A stretch of DNA of 45,569 nucleotides, from positions 1,333 to 46,901 of the forward strand of contig NZ_ANAD01000075.1 in assembly GCF_000341245.1 (NCBI RefSeq). Direction: 5' to 3'. Within the stretch, counting starts at the first letter, position 1. Each line of letters begins with the position of its first letter. Of the stretch, positions 42,134 through 45,569 are shown piece after piece. This DNA comes from Nocardiopsis halophila DSM 44494. Its GTDB lineage: Bacteria; Actinomycetota; Actinomycetes; Streptosporangiales; Streptosporangiaceae. Below the pieces are notes generated by a model that saw nothing but the letters and a program-made list of their open reading frames with translations, ran no database searches and was not told the origin of the DNA. The position numbers and the translations under genes were made by a program.

Positions 42134-43177
42134 TCAGGAGGTCTGGGTGACCTTGCCCAGGCCGCGGGGCGCGTCGGGGTTGTAGCCCAGGCGCCGCGCC
42201 AGCCGCTCGGTGAGCTGCTGGGCGGGGACGATCAGCCCGATGGGCGCGGTCCACTCCGGCAGGTCGGGCGCCGGGAGGGCCAGGTCGCAGGCGGAGGCCA
42301 GGGTGGAGCCGCCGCCGATGCCGTAGACCGGGGCGCCGGCCGCGGCGACCCGCTCGGCCAGGGCGGCGGTGCCCGGCAGCGTGGGGCCGGAGTTCGCCGC
42401 GACCAGGATGGCCGGGGTGGAGGAGTCGACCACGGCGATCGGGCCGTGCAGCAGGTCGGCGTAGGACAGCCCCATGGCGTGCAGGTAGCAGGCCTCCTTG
42501 AGCTTGAGGGCGGCCTCCAGCGCCGTGGAGAAGGCCATGCCGCGCCCGGAGATCACCGCCCCCTGCACCGGGGTCAGCCGCTCGGCCAGCTCCTCCACGC
42601 CGTCGCCGGGGGCGGCCAGCAGCTCCTCGATGGCGTCGGGCACCGCGTTCAGCTCGCCGGCGTCCAGGTCGGCGCCGAGGCCCAGGGCGAGCACGGCCAA
42701 GGCGGCCAGCTGGGTGGTGTAGGTCTTGGTGGCCGGCACCGCCAGCTCGTCCCCGGCCTTGGTGACCAGGGCCAGGTCGGCGGACTCGGCGAGCGGGGAG
42801 CCCTCCCCGTTGGTGACCGCCACGGTGCGGGCGCCGCAGTCGGCGGCCCAGGCCATGGTGTCGACGATCTCCTCGGTCCGGCCGGACTGGGAGATCGCCA
42901 CGGCGAGCACCCCGTCCAGGTCGACCTTGGAGCCGTAGGTGGTGGCGATCGACGGCGAGGCCAGGGTGGCCAGCCGCCCGGCGTGCGCCTGGAGCAGGTA
43001 GGAGCCGTACACTGCGGCGTTGTCGGAGGATCCGCGGGCGATGAACAGCACCTGCCGGGTGCGGCGGCCCAGCTCGCCCAGGTCCGCGGTGAGCGGCGTC
43101 AGGGCCTCCAGGGTGCGGCGCAGCGCCGCGGGCTGCTCGGCGATCTCAGCGCGCATCACGCTCGTCGTCGTGGTCAT
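42134..43177 (-). CDS. SIS-domain aminosugar-phosphate isomerase/deaminase (GlmS-C/AgaS-like)
   Basis: 347 residues from ATG 43177. Two sugar-isomerase (SIS) domains are seen: VLFIARGSSDNAAVYGSYLLQ with AISQSGRTEEIVDTM in the first, and VISGRGMAFSTALEAALKLKE with SYADLLHGPIAVV in the second. This matches the isomerase half of glucosamine-6-phosphate synthase without its glutaminase domain. Knowledge: stand-alone proteins of this kind serve as glucosamine-6-P deaminases (NagB-II, AgaS) or fructosamine deglycases. In a GlcNAc-type PTS locus, deamination of GlcN-6-P to fructose-6-P is the best guess; no nagA or classical nagB is in the window. It is divergent from the GntR regulator. Confidence 0.88.
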   Translation of the reverse strand: MTTTTSVMRAEIAEQPAALRRTLEALTPLTADLGELGRRTRQVLFIARGSSDNAAVYGSYLLQAHAGRLATLASPSIATTYGSKVDLDGVLAVAISQSGRTEEIVDTMAWAADCGARTVAVTNGEGSPLAESADLALVTKAGDELAVPATKTYTTQLAALAVLALGLGADLDAGELNAVPDAIEELLAAPGDGVEELAERLTPVQGAVISGRGMAFSTALEAALKLKEACYLHAMGLSYADLLHGPIAVVDSSTPAILVAANSGPTLPGTAALAERVAAAGAPVYGIGGGSTLASACDLALPAPDLPEWTAPIGLIVPAQQLTERLARRLGYNPDAPRGLGKVTQTS

Positions 43178-43270
43178 CAGGCATCTTCCCCATCGCTGGT
43201 GCCGCCGGAGACGCCGGCGCCCGTGTTAATCGCTGTGCGGCCGGGAACGGATCGGCACATGACAATGTAC

Positions 43271-43304
43271 TCTGGTCTAGTCCGGCCTATACCAGTCATA
43301 CCAG
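43271..43304. promoter_or_regulatory. dre-like sites in the divergent SIS / GntR promoter region
   Basis: CTGGTCTAGTCCGG (43272-43285) keeps the left part of the DasR consensus TGGTCTAGACCA. The following CTATACCAG (43287-43295) and ATACCAG (43298-43304) are two half-sites in the other orientation. AT-rich boxes (TATACC on plus at 43288, TACATT on minus near 43265-43270) overlap them. Binding by the adjacent GntR protein is inferred. Confidence 0.6.
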
Positions 43305-43335
43305 AACGTCCCACCAGCGAACAGGCGACCGAACC

Positions 43336-44073
43336 ATGATCGACCCCACGAGCCCGGTTCCCAAGTACGCCCAGCTCCGGGACCTGCTGCTGGACTGGAT
43401 CACCGAGCGCGGTCTCGCGGTCGACGACCCCATCCCCTCCGAGCGCGAACTCGGCAACCGCTACGGGCTCTCCCGGATGACGGTGCGCCAGACCGTGGAC
43501 GTCCTGGTCTCGGAAGGGGCGCTGTACCGGGTGCCGGGCAAGGGCACCTTCGTGGCCCGCCCCAAGATCGCCATGCCGCTCGAACTGGCCTCGTTCACCG
43601 AGGATATGCGCGCACGCGGCTTCACACCCGGATCGCGCGACCTGGCGCGCCGCGCCGCCCCCGCCTCCGCGCACACCGCCCGGCTGCTGGAGCTGGCCCC
43701 CGGCGACCAGGTCCTGCACATCGAGCGGCTGCGCACCGCCGACGGCGAGCCGATGGCGGTCGAGCGCACCACGCTCCCGCTGGCGCCGCTGCCCGGACTG
43801 GAGCGCGTCGCGCTGGGCGACCGCTCCCTCTACCGGATCCTGGAAGAGGAGTACGGGATCCTCCTCGACTCGGGCGAGCAGACCATCGAAGCAGGGATCT
43901 GCGACCCCGCAGACGCGAAGCTGCTCGGGCTGCCCAACGGCAGCCCGGTGCTGTCGATGCAGCGCCGCAGCTTCTGCAAGGGGGTCTGCATGGAGCTGGC
44001 CGTGTCCAGCTACCGCGCGGACCGCTACCAGCTGCACTCGCGTCTGGACCCGCGGCGCCCCGCCGGCGGCTGA
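43336..44073 (+). CDS. GntR/HutC-family regulator, DasR-like
   Basis: 245 residues. The N-terminal winged helix (about 8-75) shows VPKYAQLRDLLLDWI, PIPSERELGNRYGLSRMTVRQTVDVLVSEG and YRVPGKGTFVARPK. The HutC/UTRA sensor domain (about 85-240) has LASFTEDMRARGFTP, VLHIERLRTADGEPMAVERTTLP and SLYRILEEEYGI. The FTEDMRARG and GKGTFVA.PK segments closely resemble Streptomyces DasR, which senses glucosamine-6-phosphate and represses GlcNAc PTS and chitin genes. It lies between the divergent SIS gene and the EIIC gene, with dre-like sites just upstream. DasR identity is likely but not proven. Confidence 0.9.
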   Translation: MIDPTSPVPKYAQLRDLLLDWITERGLAVDDPIPSERELGNRYGLSRMTVRQTVDVLVSEGALYRVPGKGTFVARPKIAMPLELASFTEDMRARGFTPGSRDLARRAAPASAHTARLLELAPGDQVLHIERLRTADGEPMAVERTTLPLAPLPGLERVALGDRSLYRILEEEYGILLDSGEQTIEAGICDPADAKLLGLPNGSPVLSMQRRSFCKGVCMELAVSSYRADRYQLHSRLDPRRPAGG

Positions 44074-44145
44074 GGCCGCCGGACGCGTCCCGCACACGCG
44101 CCGGCGCCGCCATCCCACCCGTCCGCATCCAATGGAGGAACACCA

Positions 44146-45569
44146 GTGAGTTCCACGAAATCCGCCGAGAGCGGCGCAGGAGCGGGATCCTCGCTCCTCG
44201 GGCTGCTCCAGCGCATCGGGCGCAGCCTGATGATGCCGATCGCCGTGCTGCCCGCGGCGGCGATCCTGCTCCGGCTCGGCCAGGGCGACATGCTGGGCGC
44301 CAACGGCCCGGAGCCGGGCGGCCTGGCCGACGTCACCGGCCTGGGCTGGATGGAGCCGGTCGCCGGTGTCATCGGCACCGCCGGCGACTCGCTCTTCCAG
44401 GCGCTGCCGCTGCTGTTCGCGGTGGGCGTGGCCATCGGCTTCGCCAAGCGGGCCGACGGCTCGACCGCGCTGGCCGCCGTGGTGGGCTACGTGGTGTTCG
44501 ACCGCGTGACCAAGTACCTCTTCTTCCACTTCGACCCCAGCGGGCAGCTGAAGGAGTCGGTCACCACCTTCGACGCCGCCGGCGAGGAGGTCATCAACTG
44601 GGGGGTCAAGAACCCCTCCGACGTGCTCGGCGGCATCGCGATCGGCATCCTGGCCGCGGTGCTGTGGCAGCGCTACTACAAGATCAAGCTCCCGGCCTGG
44701 CTGGGCTTCTTCGGCGGCCGCCGCTTCGTCCCGATCGTCACCGCGGTCGCCTCGCTGCTGCTGGCGGTCGTCTTCGGCTTCATCTGGCCCACCGTCGGCG
44801 GCTGGATCAACGACCTGGGCACCTGGATCGTGGCCTCCGGCCCGCTGGGCGCCGGCGTCTACGGCGTCGTCAACCGCCTGCTGCTGCCCTTCGGCCTGCA
44901 CCACATCGTCAACTCGGTGGTCTGGTTCGTCTTCGGCAGCTTCGAGAACCCCGCCACCGGCGAGGTCGTGCACGGCGAGATCAACCGCTACCTGGCCGGC
45001 GACCCGACCGCCGGCGGCTTCCTGTCCGGCTTCTTCCCGGTGCTGATGTTCGGCCTGCCCGCCGCCGCCATCGCCATGTGGCGCGCCGCGCACCCGAGCC
45101 AGCGGGCCACGGTCGGCGGCATCATGATCTCGGCGGCGCTGACCGCGTTCGTCACCGGCATCACCGAGCCGATCGAGTTCGCGTTCATCTTCATCGCCCC
45201 GGTGCTCTTCGCGGTGCACGTGGTGCTCACCGGCGTCTCGATGGCGATCCTGAACGCGCTCGACGCCCACCTGGGCTTCGGGTTCTCCGCGGGCCTGATC
45301 GACATGGTGCTCAACGCCTTCAAGTCCAACACCACCGGGCTGGTGTGGATCCTGCTGATGGGCGTGGCCTACTTCGCGATCTACTACGCGGTGTTCTACT
45401 TCCTGATCAAGAAGCTCAACCTGCCCACCCCGGGCCGCGAGCCGGTCGAGGAGAACGCCTCGGTGGCCGCCAACCCGGACCAGCCGGGCGAGGCCGCGGC
45501 GTCCGGCGACGGCGCCGCCACGGGCCAGGAGAAGGGCGGCGGCACCGGCTGGCGCCCCCCCCCCTTCTG
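44146..45569 (+). CDS. PTS GlcNAc/glucose-type EIIC permease (3' end outside window)
   Basis: GTG start at 44146 with GGAGG seven bases upstream; 474 codons are present without a stop. It shows the EIIC-Glc fold: LLQRIGRSLMMPIAVLPAAAILLRLG, FAVGVAIGFAKRADGSTALAAVVGY, LLLPFGLHHIVNSVVWF, FPVLMFGLPAAAIAMW and the sugar-site GITEPIEFAFIFIAPVLF. About ten membrane helices end near residue 430. Then comes a polar Ala/Gly/Glu-rich tail, which is long for EIIC, and the window stops in a run of ten C. It carries the sugar across the membrane with EIIB. It is 72 bases after the DasR-like gene, same strand, probably co-transcribed. Confidence 0.95.
   Translation, partial: MSSTKSAESGAGAGSSLLGLLQRIGRSLMMPIAVLPAAAILLRLGQGDMLGANGPEPGGLADVTGLGWMEPVAGVIGTAGDSLFQALPLLFAVGVAIGFAKRADGSTALAAVVGYVVFDRVTKYLFFHFDPSGQLKESVTTFDAAGEEVINWGVKNPSDVLGGIAIGILAAVLWQRYYKIKLPAWLGFFGGRRFVPIVTAVASLLLAVVFGFIWPTVGGWINDLGTWIVASGPLGAGVYGVVNRLLLPFGLHHIVNSVVWFVFGSFENPATGEVVHGEINRYLAGDPTAGGFLSGFFPVLMFGLPAAAIAMWRAAHPSQRATVGGIMISAALTAFVTGITEPIEFAFIFIAPVLFAVHVVLTGVSMAILNALDAHLGFGFSAGLIDMVLNAFKSNTTGLVWILLMGVAYFAIYYAVFYFLIKKLNLPTPGREPVEENASVAANPDQPGEAAASGDGAATGQEKGGGTGWRPPPF

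Noticed and set aside
38997-42185. A 1062-codon open frame on the plus strand across the PTS genes
   Set aside because: Antisense to ptsI, ptsH, the phosphatase, crr and the EIIB gene, all of which have intact family motifs. Composition is non-protein-like.

Overview
The window is very GC-rich, codes densely with G/C at third codon positions, and has the genes of an actinobacterium. The tmRNA encodes the tag ANSKRTEFALAA, which as I recall matches Thermobifida. Together with the DasR/PTS gene set this points to the family Nocardiopsaceae (Nocardiopsis, Streptomonospora or a relative). That placement is an inference. Both window ends cut through genes.

Layout. 0-5 kb (minus strand): two large cell-wall glycopolymer enzymes, a GT2/CDP-glycerol polymerase fusion that runs off the left end and a GT4 enzyme with a long C-terminal extension. 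5-7 kb (plus): a small conserved protein, an SbcD/YhaO-like phosphoesterase and another small actinobacterial protein, followed by a gap with a large palindromic repeat. 7.5-12 kb: an NAD-binding SDR/DUF2867-type protein, then a divergent MarR regulator / MMPL exporter pair sharing an obvious operator. 12-18.6 kb (minus): the core block prfB, ftsE, ftsX, smpB, a penicillin-binding-protein-like lipoprotein, and ssrA (tmRNA). 18.7-24.8 kb (minus): the giant NAD-glutamate dehydrogenase and a HAD-like protein. 25-31 kb: an unrecognised membrane/coiled-coil protein, pruA with a divergent AraC-type regulator, and a secreted lipase. 31-35.6 kb: a MerR-VOC fusion regulator, a DUF6912-like protein, a HicAB toxin-antitoxin pair, a HAD hydrolase and an acyl-CoA dehydrogenase. 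35.6-38.5 kb: a frameshifted gene remnant, a GH3 lipoprotein (NagZ type), a VOC protein and two copies of a dispersed repeat. 38.6 kb to the end: a complete phosphotransferase system (EI, HPr, EIIA, EIIB, EIIC) with a SIS-domain sugar isomerase/deaminase, a sugar-phosphate HAD phosphatase and a DasR-like GntR regulator.

How the genes work together. The right end reads as an amino-sugar (probably N-acetylglucosamine) uptake and control locus: NagZ could release GlcNAc outside the membrane, EIIC/B/A with HPr and EI import and phosphorylate it, the SIS protein may deaminate or isomerise glucosamine-6-P, and the GntR protein would sense the sugar phosphate at dre-like sequences between the divergent genes. 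The prfB-ftsEX-smpB-ssrA block joins translation termination/rescue with divisome control. Glutamate dehydrogenase and PruA serve glutamate/proline catabolism but are not in one operon.

Most worth a second look: a transpeptidase-fold lipoprotein in which all three penicillin-binding motifs are destroyed; a dispersed palindromic repeat present as two paired elements and one single unit; two near-identical hairpins bracketing the EIIB gene; a MerR-VOC one-component regulator with a textbook operator and apparently leaderless mRNA; and a HAD protein with Asn in place of the nucleophile and an odd start region.
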